From the NCBI GenBank assembly GCA_036506795.1, contig DASXRC010000047.1, positions 1 to 63,573 on the forward strand: 63,573 nt of DNA, given 5' to 3'. Below are positions 16,838 to 25,256 of this stretch, in pieces. Position numbers and translations under genes: made by a program. Within the stretch, counting starts at the first letter, position 1. Each line of letters opens with the position of its first letter. Origin of the DNA: DASXRC01 sp036506795 (GTDB lineage Bacteria; Actinomycetota; Actinomycetes; Mycobacteriales; Micromonosporaceae). The notes under the pieces are model-generated. The model ran no database searches, was not told where the DNA came from, and saw only the letters and a program-made list of their open reading frames with translations.

Positions 16838-16944
16838 CGCCCAACTCCGTCAGAGTCGGGGTGTCCAGCGCCCTCAAACGCCCAATTCCGTCAGAGTCGG
16901 GGTGTACAGCGCGCCTCGAACGCCCAACTCCGTCAGAGTCGGGG
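16838..16944. repeat. Three tandem copies of a 24-nt imperfect hairpin, 41-42 nt apart
   Basis: Copies start at 16838, 16879 and 16921 and differ at one or two bases. Each has CCCAACTC (or CCCAATTC), a CGTCA loop and GAGTCGGGG, so each RNA copy can fold into a 7-8 bp stem. The spacers between copies are also partly alike (AGCGC near each). The array lies just after pafC and about 50 nt before the next small gene. It could be an attenuator or terminator array or a dispersed repeat. Confidence 0.8.
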
Positions 16945-16984
16945 CGTCCACGTGTGGGGCCGCGCGCGGCTGCGCGCCGCGGCG

Positions 16985-16990
16985 TACCCT
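16985..16990 (+). promoter_or_regulatory. -10 box for the leaderless small membrane gene
   Basis: TACCCT is followed by 6 nt and the GTG at 16997. It supports this start and indicates that the gene has its own promoter just downstream of the hairpin repeats. Confidence 0.5.
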
Positions 16991-16996
16991 CCGATC

Positions 16997-17242
16997 GTGG
17001 TCTGGTGGATCGTGGGCGCGCTGCCGGTCGCCGCGGTGGTGATCCTCGGGTTGGCGGTGCGGCCGGTCCTGATGCGCCTCGGCGCGCTGCGCCGAGCGGC
17101 CGGGGCGCTGCGCGAGCGCGAGGCCCAGGCGCTGGCGTTGCGCCAGGCGGCGGAGGCGCTCAGCGAGCGGGCCGCGCTGCTGGGCGAGCAGGCCGACGCC
17201 GCGAGCCGGCGGATGACCAAGATCAAGATGCACCCCGACTGA
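16997..17242 (+). CDS. Small membrane-anchored coiled-coil protein
   Basis: An 81-residue protein. Residues 3-26 (WWIVGALPVAAVVILGLAV) form one membrane span. Residues 30-70 are a helical stretch rich in Ala, Leu, Arg, Glu and Gln that looks like a coiled coil. The tail is basic. The GTG start sits 6 nt after TACCCT. It lies between pafC and tatA. I do not recognise a named family, and no function is assigned. Confidence 0.6.
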   Translation: MVWWIVGALPVAAVVILGLAVRPVLMRLGALRRAAGALREREAQALALRQAAEALSERAALLGEQADAASRRMTKIKMHPD

Positions 17243-17388
17243 CTGCCGGTGGCGGCTGACTCGGCTCCCGCCGGTAGCGGAGACTGCACGGCCGAGCCCG
17301 CACCGAGCGGCGCCCGGCAGTGGCACAGCCCGTATGCACACGTACCATGGGCTCGTCACCCCGAGACTGACATTCGACTGGAGCTCCC

Positions 17389-17655
17389 ATGGGCACCCTC
17401 AGGCCGTGGCACATCGCCGTACTCGTCGTCGTCCTCGTCCTGCTGTTCGGCGCGAAGCGGCTGCCGGACGCGGCCCGGTCCCTCGGCCGCTCGCTGCGGA
17501 TCATCAAGGCGGAGACCAAGGGCCTGGTCGACGACGACGACCTCGCGGAGAAGGCGGACGCGCAGAACGCCCGTCAGCCGCTCCCGCAGACGCCGGACAA
17601 CCAGCCATCCGCCGCGCCGACCGTCGACCCGGTGCAGCGCGTCCGCGACAACTGA
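17389..17655 (+). CDS. tatA: Sec-independent protein translocase TatA
   Basis: An 88-residue pore-forming subunit of the twin-arginine translocase. The N-terminal span HIAVLVVVLVLLFGAKRLPDA contains the FGxKRLP hinge, followed by the amphipathic helix ARSLGRSLRIIKAETKG and an acidic, disordered tail. tatC follows 21 nt later. The pafBC-tatA-tatC-helY order is shared with mycobacteria. Confidence 0.96.
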   Translation: MGTLRPWHIAVLVVVLVLLFGAKRLPDAARSLGRSLRIIKAETKGLVDDDDLAEKADAQNARQPLPQTPDNQPSAAPTVDPVQRVRDN

Positions 17656-17676
17656 TCACCGGGCCCCGGTAGCACC

Positions 17677-18609
17677 GTGAGCCCGGCCCTGCGTCGGCGC
17701 GGTCCGACGAACTTCCAGCGCGCCGCGGACGGCTCGATGACCCTCATCGAGCACATCCAGGAGCTGCGTAGCCGGCTGTTCAAGGCCTCGCTCGGCATCC
17801 TCTTCGGCTTCGGCTTCGGCCTGTGGCTGGCCGGCCCCGTCCGCGACATCCTCGAGCGCCCGTACTGCGACCTGCCGTCCTCACGCGACGACCGGGGCGT
17901 GTGCCAGTTCGTCCAGCTCGGCCCGGCGGACCTCTTCCTGCTGAACCTGAAGATCGCGCTGTGGGTCGGTCTCGTGCTGGCCGCGCCGATCTGGCTATAT
18001 CAGCTCTGGGCGTTCATCGCGCCCGGGCTGCACCGGAACGAGCGGCGCTACGCGTACGTGTTCGCGGCGATCGCGGCCCCGCTGTTCGCGGCCGGCGCGG
18101 TGCTCGCCTTCCTCGTCGTCGGCAAGGGGCTGCACTTCCTCATCGAGATCTCCGGCAGCGACATCAAGACCACCCTGGAGATCACCCGGTACGTCTCGTT
18201 CGTGACCAACCTGATCCTGATCTTCGGCGTGGCGTTCGAATTCCCGCTGATCATCCTCATGCTCAACTTCGTCGGCATCGCCAGCGGCAAGCGGATGCTC
18301 GGCTGGTGGCGGATCGCGATCTTCGTGTTCTTCCTGTTCTCGGCGGTCGTGACGCCGACCCCGGACCCGTTCGGCATGACCGCGCTGGCGGTCTGCCTGT
18401 CCGCCCTGTACTTCGTCGCGGTCATCGTGGCGCTCTTGAACGACCGGCGCCGCGCTCGCACCCGCGACATCTACGCCGGGCTCTCCGACGACGAGGCCTC
18501 GCCGCTGGACCACGAGGTCGAGGAGGTCGAGGCCGGCGAGCCGGTCGACGCGGTGACCCCGGTCGCCGCGCCACAGCCGCTCGATCGCCGCTACGACGAG
18601 ACCACCTGA
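17677..18609 (+). CDS. tatC: Twin-arginine translocase subunit TatC
   Basis: A 310-residue substrate-recognition subunit. MTLIEHIQELRSRLFKA at about residues 21-37 is the conserved TatC start. Six membrane spans follow, including FITPG-like FIAPGLHRNERRY and the later FGVAFEFPLIILMLNF and SAVVTPTPDP. The last 60 residues are an acidic cytoplasmic tail (SDDEASPLDHEVEEVE). The GTG start gives a normal length; the methionine at residue 21 is a less likely start. The DAG-kinase-like gene follows by 7 nt. Confidence 0.96.
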   Translation: MSPALRRRGPTNFQRAADGSMTLIEHIQELRSRLFKASLGILFGFGFGLWLAGPVRDILERPYCDLPSSRDDRGVCQFVQLGPADLFLLNLKIALWVGLVLAAPIWLYQLWAFIAPGLHRNERRYAYVFAAIAAPLFAAGAVLAFLVVGKGLHFLIEISGSDIKTTLEITRYVSFVTNLILIFGVAFEFPLIILMLNFVGIASGKRMLGWWRIAIFVFFLFSAVVTPTPDPFGMTALAVCLSALYFVAVIVALLNDRRRARTRDIYAGLSDDEASPLDHEVEEVEAGEPVDAVTPVAAPQPLDRRYDETT

Positions 18610-18616
18610 CGGCCCG

Positions 18617-19534
18617 GTGGAGGCGCAGGCGGCCAGCGCCGGGCCGGTGGCGGTGCTGGCCAACCCGACCGCCGGCCGGGGGCGCCACCGCGGGCTGCTG
18701 CCGGCGGTCCTCGATCGGCTAGGCGCCGGTGGCCACCCCGTACAGCTGCTCGCCGCCGAGTCCGGCGCGGAGGCCGAGGTCGCCTGCCGGGAGGCCGTGG
18801 CCGGCGGCGCGCACGCGTTGATCACGGTCGGCGGCGACGGGACCGTCCACCGCGCCCTGCAGGCGGTCGCCGGGACGGACGTGGCGTTCGGCGTCGTGCC
18901 GGCCGGCACCGGCAACGACTTCGCGGCCGAGCTGTCCACACCGGACCGGCCGCTGGCCGCCGCCGACGAGCTCGCGGCCGCCCTGCACACCGGCGCGACC
19001 CGCCGGGTCGACCTGGCCCGGATCGGCGGCACGGCCGGCGACCCGCGCTGGTTCGGTGCCGTGTTCGCGGCCGGCTTCGACGCGATCGTCAACGAGCGGG
19101 CGAACGGGATGCGCTTCCCCCGCGGGCCGCGCAAGTACGACCTCGCCATCCTCATCGAGCTCGCCCGGCTGCGGCCCCGGCGGTACACGCTCCGCCTGGA
19201 CGGCGAGGCGCGTGCGCTCGACGCCGTGCTCGTCGCGGTCGGCAACGGCTCCCGGTACGGAGGCGGGATGCGCATCTGCCCAACCGCAGAGATCACCGAC
19301 GGGCTGCTCGACGTCGTCGTCGCGGGCCGGGTGGGCCGGCTGGAGCTGACGCGCATCAAGCCACGGGTCTACGAGGGCACGCACGTGGACCACCCCAAGG
19401 TCGAGACATTCCGGGCGCGCACCGTCGGGGTCGAGGCCGAGGGCATCACCGCGTACGCCGACGGCGAGCGCACCGGCCCGCTTCCGGTGACCATCACCTG
19501 CGTACCGGGCGCATTGCGCGTGTTGCGGACGTGA
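18617..19534 (+). CDS. Diacylglycerol kinase-family lipid kinase
   Basis: A 305-residue protein of the DAGK catalytic family. VLANPTAGRGRHR near residue 15 is the first motif, VGGDGTVHRAL is the GGDGT nucleotide site, and GVVPAGTGNDFAAEL is the PxGTxNDF motif. The C-terminal part folds as the second lid. Such enzymes phosphorylate diacylglycerol or a related lipid; in mycobacteria the tatAC-linked copy is described only as a lipid kinase. The GTG start lies 7 nt after tatC, suggesting co-transcription. Confidence 0.88.
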   Translation: MEAQAASAGPVAVLANPTAGRGRHRGLLPAVLDRLGAGGHPVQLLAAESGAEAEVACREAVAGGAHALITVGGDGTVHRALQAVAGTDVAFGVVPAGTGNDFAAELSTPDRPLAAADELAAALHTGATRRVDLARIGGTAGDPRWFGAVFAAGFDAIVNERANGMRFPRGPRKYDLAILIELARLRPRRYTLRLDGEARALDAVLVAVGNGSRYGGGMRICPTAEITDGLLDVVVAGRVGRLELTRIKPRVYEGTHVDHPKVETFRARTVGVEAEGITAYADGERTGPLPVTITCVPGALRVLRT

Positions 19535-19552
19535 TGCTGCGGCGCCGCCCGC

Positions 19553-19636
19553 CGCCGATCATGCACTTTGACCGCGATCATGGCCGTGTTGTCGTGAGAC
19601 AGAGATCGAAGTACGGCAACTAGTCCATGATCGGCG
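19553..19636. repeat. Palindromic intergenic element, copy A, with 11-bp perfect terminal inverted repeats
   Basis: CGCCGATCATG at the left is the exact reverse complement of CATGATCGGCG at the right, with an extra internal CGATCATGG. The right end runs into the HAD gene and supplies its last codons (Ile-Met-Asp-stop). Related elements lie at 56163-56227 and near 63434. Confidence 0.7.
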
Positions 19637-20426
19637 AGGAGGGGGGCGGCGATGGCGGTGCGGACCGGGCCAGGGTGAGCACCGCGGCCAGGCCGTTGAC
19701 CTCACCCGGACCGGCGGCCGGCAGCACCAGCGCGGACAGGCCGGCCCGCACGGCCGCGGCGTCGGCTGGCGTGTCGCCTACCATGATCGCCCGGGTCGGG
19801 GGCACCCCCAGCTCGGCGCATGCGCCGAGGAAGATCGCCGGATCCGGCTTGCACCGACCGACCTCGTAGGAGAGCACGAACGCGTCGACCAGGTCGAGCA
19901 GGTCCCAGGCCTTGAAGAACGGCCGGATGTCGAAGCCGATGTTGCTGACAACGGCGACCGGCACGCCGGCGGCCCGCAGGGCGCGCAGGGCGGGCCCGGT
20001 GTCGGCGTACGGCGACCAGCCCTCGGGCCGCAGCACCCGGTCGTAGAGCGCGTCGGCGAGCCCGTCGATGCCGGCGGCGACGGTGGCCGCGAGCCCGGTG
20101 TACGCGGCCCGGTGGGCGTGCCCGGTCAGGTCCCGGTCGGCCCACGCGTCGGCCAGGTGTGGCGGCACGCGTCGAGGCAGCGGTCCACCCGCGCGTCCGG
20201 CGGTCACGAACCGGTCGGCGAGCGCGGTCGCCCGCCCGTGATCGAGTGTCACCCCGCACTCGGCGGCCGCCGCGACGACCCAGGCCACCGCGTCCTCTAC
20301 CTGCGCCAGCGTGCCGTGGAAGTCGAACAGGACGGCGTCGATCGGCCGCCCGGCCAACCCTCCGGCCGGGGCCCGACCCCGATCGGACCGGGGACGGGAC
20401 GTCGGCGGTTGGGCGTTGCGCGGCAC
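19620..20426 (-). CDS. HAD-superfamily phosphatase
   Basis: A 268-residue HAD hydrolase. Motif I is DAVLFDFHGTLAQVED, with the second Asp of the usual DxDGT changed to Phe-His, as in several HAD-IA members (DFHGTL). VAVVSNIG is motif II, GRCKPDP carries the motif III lysine and MVGDTPADAAAVRAG is motif IV. The start is a GTG 7 nt after a TATCGT -10 box on the reverse strand; about 25 N-terminal residues precede the fold. The C-terminal codons and stop come from a palindromic repeat. It is divergent from helY. Substrate unknown. Confidence 0.8.
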   Translation of the reverse strand: MPRNAQPPTSRPRSDRGRAPAGGLAGRPIDAVLFDFHGTLAQVEDAVAWVVAAAAECGVTLDHGRATALADRFVTAGRAGGPLPRRVPPHLADAWADRDLTGHAHRAAYTGLAATVAAGIDGLADALYDRVLRPEGWSPYADTGPALRALRAAGVPVAVVSNIGFDIRPFFKAWDLLDLVDAFVLSYEVGRCKPDPAIFLGACAELGVPPTRAIMVGDTPADAAAVRAGLSALVLPAAGPGEVNGLAAVLTLARSAPPSPPPSSPIMD

Positions 20427-20433
20427 GCCGAGC

Positions 20434-20474
20434 ACGATACCGAGCGGCGCCGGCGGCCCCGCCGTGCCTAGGCT
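20434..20474. promoter_or_regulatory. Back-to-back leaderless promoters for the HAD gene and helY
   Basis: Reverse-strand TATCGT (20434-20439) stands 7 nt before the HAD GTG. Forward-strand TAGGCT (20469-20474) stands 7 nt before the helY ATG. The two -10 boxes are 29 nt apart, so the -35 regions must overlap or face each other, and the two promoters may compete. Confidence 0.5.
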
Positions 20475-20481
20475 GAAAGGC

Positions 20482-23244
20482 ATGACAAGCCCGGCGGAGC
20501 GGTACGCGGCGGCGCGCCGCCGGGCCGCGCAGGCCGCCACGTACCCCGCGTTGACCGAGTTCGCCGCCGACCTCGGCTTCGAGCTCGACCCGTTCCAGCG
20601 GGACGCGTGCGAGGCGCTCGAGCGGGGCAGCGGGGTGCTCGTGTGCGCGCCCACCGGCGCCGGCAAAACGGTCGTGGGCGAGTTCGCGGTGCACCTCGCG
20701 CTGCGCGGGCGTCCGGACGGGCGTACCGGCAAGTGCTTCTACACGACGCCGATCAAGGCGCTGTCCAACCAGAAGTACCACGACCTGGTGCAGCGGCACG
20801 GCGCCGACCGGGTCGGGCTGCTCACCGGGGACAACTCCATCAACGGCGACGCCCCGGTGGTCGTAATGACCACCGAGGTGCTCCGCAACATGCTGTACGC
20901 CGGGTCGCCCACCCTGACCGGCCTGGCCTACGTCGTCATGGACGAGGTGCACTACCTCGCCGACCGGTTCCGCGGCGCCGTCTGGGAGGAAGTGATCATC
21001 CACCTGCCGCAGTCGGTCACGCTGGTCTCGCTGTCCGCGACGGTGTCCAATGCCGAGGAGTTCGCGGACTGGCTGGTCACCGTCCGCGGCGAGACCGACG
21101 TGGTGGTCAGCGAACACCGCCCGGTGCCGCTCTGGCAGCACATGCTCGTGGGGCGCCGCATGTTCGACCTGTTCCACGACGCCGACGCGGCCCGCAAGCA
21201 CGACGTGCACCCCGAACTGCTGCGCTACACCCGGGAGCTGACCCGCCGGCTCGACGCGGACGGCGCACCCGGTCGCGGCCGCGGCGGACGTCCCCGCCGC
21301 TGGCCCGTGGCGTACCGGCCCGACGTCGTCGAGCGGCTCGACCGCGAGGGGCTGCTGCCCGCGATCCTGTTCATCTTCAGCCGGGCCGGCTGCGACGCCG
21401 CCGTCCAGCAGTGCCTGCTCGCCGGGTTGCGGCTGACCACGCCGGACGAGCGCGACGAGATCCGGGAGGTCGCCGAGCGCCGCGTCGCGGTGATACCGAA
21501 CGAGGACCTGTCGGTGCTGGGCTACTGGGAGTGGCTCGACGGGCTCGAGCGGGGCCTCGCCGCGCACCACGCGGGGATGTTGCCGGCGTTCAAGGAGGTT
21601 GTCGAGGAGCTGTTCGTCCGCGGCCTGGTCAAGGCCGTGTTCGCCACGGAGACGCTCGCGCTGGGCATCAACATGCCGGCCCGGTGCGTGGTGCTCGAGC
21701 GGCTGGTCAAGTTCAACGGCGAGGCGCACGTCGACCTCACCCCGGGCGAGTACACCCAGCTGACCGGGCGCGCCGGCCGGCGCGGCATCGACGTGGAGGG
21801 GCACGCGGTCGTCGTGTGGGCACCCGAGGTGGACCCGCGGCACGTGGCCGGCCTGGCCTCGACCCGGACGTACCCGCTGCGGTCGAGCTTCCGGCCGTCC
21901 TACAACATGGCCGTCAACCTCGTCGGCACCGTCGGCGCCGAGCGCTCGCGCGAGCTGCTGGAGTCGTCGTTCGCCCAGTTCCAGGCTGACCGGTCGGTGG
22001 TCGGCCTCGCCCGGCAGGTGCAGCGCAACGTGGAGGCGAGCCGGGCGTACGCCGGGGAGATGACGTGCGACCTTGGCGACTTCGAGGAGTACTTCCGGCT
22101 GCGCATGGCGATCGCGGACCGGGAGAAGGCGCTGGCCCGCCAGGGCGCCGCGCACCGCCGCGCCGCCGCGGTCGCCTCCCTGGAGCGGCTGCGGATCGGG
22201 GACGTGATCCGGGTGCCGTCCGGCCGCCGCGCCGGCCTGGCCGTCGTGCTGGATCCCGGCACCGGGGGCTTCGGCGAGCCCCGCCCGATGGTGCTCACCG
22301 AGGACCGTTGGGCCGGCCGGATCGCGGCGGCCGACTTCGCCGCGCCGGTCGAGCCGCTGGCCCGCGTCCGCGTACCGAAGCATTTCAATCACCGGTCCCC
22401 GGCCGCGCGCCGTGACCTGGCCTCGGCCCTGCGCAGCGCGGACGTGGAGCCGGGGCCCGCCCGGCGGCGGGCCGGGCGTGGTCACGGCGCCGCCGACGAC
22501 GAGGAGTTGACCAGCCTGCGGGCGGCGCTGCGCCGGCACCCGTGCCACGCCTGCCCGGATCGCGAGGAGCACGCCCGGTGGGCGGAGCGGCGGTGGCGGC
22601 TCGAGCGCGACACGGATCAGCTGCGCACCATGGTCGCCGGCCGCACCGGCTCGCTGGTCCGCACGTTCGATCGGGTGTGTGCGCTGCTCGCCGCCCGCGG
22701 GTACCTGTCCGCGGAGGGCGAGGTGACCGAGGCCGGCCGGATGCTTGCCCGGATCTGGACCGAGGCGGACCTGCTGACCGCCGAGTGCTTGCGGCGCGGC
22801 GTGTGGGACGACCTCGAGCCCGCCGAGCTCGCCGCCGCCGTCTCGGTCATGGTCTACGAGACGCGTCGTGAGGGCGACGAGCGCGCGTCGCTGCCGCGCG
22901 GGCCGGTGGCCGACGCGGTCGACACGACGGTCAAGATGTGGACCGAGTTGGAGGCCGAGGAGGCGGCGGCCGGGCTGGACCTGACCCGCGAGCCGGATCT
23001 CGGCTTCGCGTGGCCGATCTACCGCTGGGCCCGCGGCGAGAGCCTGGCCAAGGTGCTCGCCAGCGGGCAGAACGTCGACGGCGAGATGCCCGCCGGCGAC
23101 TTCGTGCGGTGGGCCCGCCAGGTGGTCGACCTACTCGGCCAGCTCGCGGACGCGGCCGGCGTCTCGCCGCGGCTGCGGACCACGGCACGCCGCGCGATGG
23201 ACGCGGTCAACCGCGGCGTGCTCGCGTACAACGCGGTGGAGTGA
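20482..23244 (+). CDS. helY: Ski2/Mtr4-like DEAD/DEAH RNA helicase HelY
   Basis: A 920-residue superfamily 2 helicase. APTGAGKTVVGEFAVH (Walker A, about residue 56) is followed by TTPIKALSNQKY, VVMDEVHYLADR (DEVH), LSATVSNAEEF, ETLALGINMPAR and QLTGRAGRRGIDVEGHAV (motif VI). The C-terminal half resembles the Ski2/Mtr4 arch and helical domain. It probably unwinds RNA or remodels RNA-protein complexes during decay. The ATG was chosen because TAGGCT lies 7 nt upstream; the open frame further up is not supported. Mycobacterial helY has the same neighbourhood after tatC. Confidence 0.93.
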   Translation: MTSPAERYAAARRRAAQAATYPALTEFAADLGFELDPFQRDACEALERGSGVLVCAPTGAGKTVVGEFAVHLALRGRPDGRTGKCFYTTPIKALSNQKYHDLVQRHGADRVGLLTGDNSINGDAPVVVMTTEVLRNMLYAGSPTLTGLAYVVMDEVHYLADRFRGAVWEEVIIHLPQSVTLVSLSATVSNAEEFADWLVTVRGETDVVVSEHRPVPLWQHMLVGRRMFDLFHDADAARKHDVHPELLRYTRELTRRLDADGAPGRGRGGRPRRWPVAYRPDVVERLDREGLLPAILFIFSRAGCDAAVQQCLLAGLRLTTPDERDEIREVAERRVAVIPNEDLSVLGYWEWLDGLERGLAAHHAGMLPAFKEVVEELFVRGLVKAVFATETLALGINMPARCVVLERLVKFNGEAHVDLTPGEYTQLTGRAGRRGIDVEGHAVVVWAPEVDPRHVAGLASTRTYPLRSSFRPSYNMAVNLVGTVGAERSRELLESSFAQFQADRSVVGLARQVQRNVEASRAYAGEMTCDLGDFEEYFRLRMAIADREKALARQGAAHRRAAAVASLERLRIGDVIRVPSGRRAGLAVVLDPGTGGFGEPRPMVLTEDRWAGRIAAADFAAPVEPLARVRVPKHFNHRSPAARRDLASALRSADVEPGPARRRAGRGHGAADDEELTSLRAALRRHPCHACPDREEHARWAERRWRLERDTDQLRTMVAGRTGSLVRTFDRVCALLAARGYLSAEGEVTEAGRMLARIWTEADLLTAECLRRGVWDDLEPAELAAAVSVMVYETRREGDERASLPRGPVADAVDTTVKMWTELEAEEAAAGLDLTREPDLGFAWPIYRWARGESLAKVLASGQNVDGEMPAGDFVRWARQVVDLLGQLADAAGVSPRLRTTARRAMDAVNRGVLAYNAVE

Positions 23245-23393
23245 CCGCCGCTCGGTCGTGGCCGCCCGTCATTGCCCGGTCACGGCACGAATTGATGGCC
23301 GCGATGATTTTGCGTTTCCGGCCCGGCGTACAGCATCATGCATGACGAGCAGCGGGATTACATGACTGTAACGGCGGCCGGAGGGGAACGGGC

Positions 23394-24266
23394 GTGGGGC
23401 AGATCAACCATTTCGCGTACGGCTGGATCACGCCCACGCTCAGCTACGCGCTGTCCGTTCTCGGTTCACTTCTCGGCTTGACCTGCGCGACGCGGGTTCG
23501 CGACGCGCGCACCGCCGGACGGCGGGCGTGGTGGCTCATCATGGCGGCGTGGGCGATCGGCGGAACCGGCATCTGGGTCATGCACTTCATGGCGATGCTC
23601 GGGTTCGGCGTCGGCGGCGCCGTGATCCGCTACGACGTCGCGACCACGGCCGCCAGCGCGGTCATCGCGATCGTTGTGGTCGGCATCGGCCTGTTCATCG
23701 TTGGCCTCGGCCGCCCCAGTCTCGTCAAGGTGCTCTTCGGTGGGCTGTTCGCCGGCCTCGGTGTCGCGGCGATGCACTACACCGGCATGTACGCGATGCG
23801 CCTCGACGGCCGGGTCGACTACGACCGACGGCTGGTCGTCGCGTCCATCGTGATCGCGGTCGTGGCGGCCACCGTGGCTCTATGGCTGTGCGTCACGGTT
23901 CGCCGAACCGTCGCCATCATCGGCTCCGCGCTGGTGATGGGCGTCGCCGTCAACGGCATGCATTTCACCGCGATGTTCGCGATGTCCGTGCACCTGCACG
24001 ACCCGACGGGGGAGGAGGTGCGAGGGACGTCGGCGGCCACGCTGCTCATCCCGATCGTGCTCGCGGTCATCTTCGTCGTGATCGGGTTGATCTACGCGAT
24101 GCTGGCCGCGCCCACCGAGGAGGACCGGGCCGGCGCGGCCTACCTCGACGCCCGCATCTACGACCGGCTGCACAACGGTGAGACTGTTCCGCTCAACGGC
24201 CACGCCGTCGGCACGCCACGCGGGTCGGGGTCGTATCCCCACCGGGGCAGCTACCCGACGCGTTAG
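23394..24266 (+). CDS. MHYT-domain integral membrane sensor
   Basis: A 290-residue membrane protein with seven likely spans. The three motifs MHFMAM, MHYTGM and MHFTAM are spaced along the spans as in MHYT domains, which are proposed to bind a metal, possibly copper, and sense a diatomic gas. No GGDEF, EAL or kinase domain follows; the C-terminal 60 residues are soluble. The GTG start has GGAGGGG upstream. Its stop TAG interlocks with the reverse stop TAA of the exonuclease gene. Confidence 0.85.
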   Translation: MGQINHFAYGWITPTLSYALSVLGSLLGLTCATRVRDARTAGRRAWWLIMAAWAIGGTGIWVMHFMAMLGFGVGGAVIRYDVATTAASAVIAIVVVGIGLFIVGLGRPSLVKVLFGGLFAGLGVAAMHYTGMYAMRLDGRVDYDRRLVVASIVIAVVAATVALWLCVTVRRTVAIIGSALVMGVAVNGMHFTAMFAMSVHLHDPTGEEVRGTSAATLLIPIVLAVIFVVIGLIYAMLAAPTEEDRAGAAYLDARIYDRLHNGETVPLNGHAVGTPRGSGSYPHRGSYPTR

Positions 24267-25180
24267 GCGACCGCGCTCATCGCGTCGACGAGGCGGCGGC
24301 AGGGGCCGGCGAGATTCCACTTCTCCGCGAGCGCGAGCACGCGGTCCGCGTCCGCGGGCGACGCAGGCAGCGCGGGATCGAGCTCCGGCAGCGGTACGTC
24401 GGTGGCGACCTTGACCACGGTCGGGGCGACCGCGAGGTAGTCCCGCGCGGCGGCCAGCTTCGCCCGCAGCCCGGGCGCGAAACCGGCCTTCGGATCGTCC
24501 ATCGCGGCCAGCAGCCCGTCGAGGGAACCGTACCTGGCCACCAGCCGGGCCGCGGTCTTCTCCCCGACGCCGGGCACGCCGGGCAGCCCGTCGCTCGGGT
24601 CGCCGCGCAGCGCGGCGAAATCGGCGTACGCCTGTGGCGGCACCCCGTACTTGGCGACCACCGCGGCCCCGTCGAAGTCCTCGAGCTTGGCCACGCCGCG
24701 CCCGCAGTACAGCAGCCGCACCGGGACCGCGTCGTCGACGAGCTGGAACAGGTCCCGGTCGCCGGAGGCCACCTCGGCGGGACCGGGCTGCGTCGCGGCC
24801 AGCGTGCCGAGTACGTCGTCCGCCTCGTACCCGGCCGCACCGACCGCCGGGATGCCCAGCGCCTCCAGCACCTCCAGGATGAGCGGGATCTGCGGCACGA
24901 GGCCGTCTGGGACGATCTCGCCGCCGCGGGGAGAGACCCGGTGCGCCTTGTATGACGGGATCAGCGCGACCCGCCACGGCGGGCGCCAGTCGTAGTCCAG
25001 CGCGCACACGAGCCGGTTCGGGCGCCGGCCGCGAATCAGCGTGGCGAGCATGTCGAGGAAGCCGCGCACCGCGTTGACCGGACTTCCGTCGGCGGCCCGG
25101 GCGGCGTTCTCCGGGATGCCGAAGTACGCGCGAAAGTACAGGCTCGGCGCGTCCACCAGCAGCAGCGGTCGGTCCGTCAC
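24263..25180 (-). CDS. 5'-3' exonuclease (Pol I N-terminal-type flap nuclease)
   Basis: A 305-residue PIN-like 5' nuclease, the size of a stand-alone version of the DNA polymerase I 5' domain. LLLVDAPSLYFRAYFG is the N-terminal metal site, GYEADDVLGTLA and VASGDRDLFQLV are the acidic clusters, and DGLPGVPGVGEKTAARLV is the helix-hairpin-helix that holds DNA. It probably trims flaps or RNA primers. The GTG start has a CAGGCT -10-like box 7 nt upstream. It overlaps the end of the MHYT gene by 4 nt in convergent orientation. Confidence 0.9.
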   Translation of the reverse strand: MTDRPLLLVDAPSLYFRAYFGIPENAARAADGSPVNAVRGFLDMLATLIRGRRPNRLVCALDYDWRPPWRVALIPSYKAHRVSPRGGEIVPDGLVPQIPLILEVLEALGIPAVGAAGYEADDVLGTLAATQPGPAEVASGDRDLFQLVDDAVPVRLLYCGRGVAKLEDFDGAAVVAKYGVPPQAYADFAALRGDPSDGLPGVPGVGEKTAARLVARYGSLDGLLAAMDDPKAGFAPGLRAKLAAARDYLAVAPTVVKVATDVPLPELDPALPASPADADRVLALAEKWNLAGPCRRLVDAMSAVA

Positions 25181-25244
25181 ACACGACAGCCTGGCACAGC
25201 CCGACGACCGCCTCGTGCCCGGCCCGGCCGAACGAGCGTTAAGT

Positions 25245-25250
25245 TAAGCT
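25245..25250 (+). promoter_or_regulatory. -10 box for the leaderless M24 peptidase gene
   Basis: TAAGCT is followed by 6 nt and the GTG at 25257, with no ribosome site. Confidence 0.5.
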
Positions 25251-25256
25251 GGCGGC

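Noticed and set aside
16838..16944. Considered as a CRISPR array
   Set aside because: Only three units, the spacers are similar in length and partly in sequence, the units are palindromic and no cas gene is near.
19702..22572. Open frame of over 950 codons on the reverse strand opposite helY
   Set aside because: Full helicase motifs are on the + strand; the reverse reading is a GC-rich shadow, and only the part that encodes the HAD phosphatase, in a different frame, is real.
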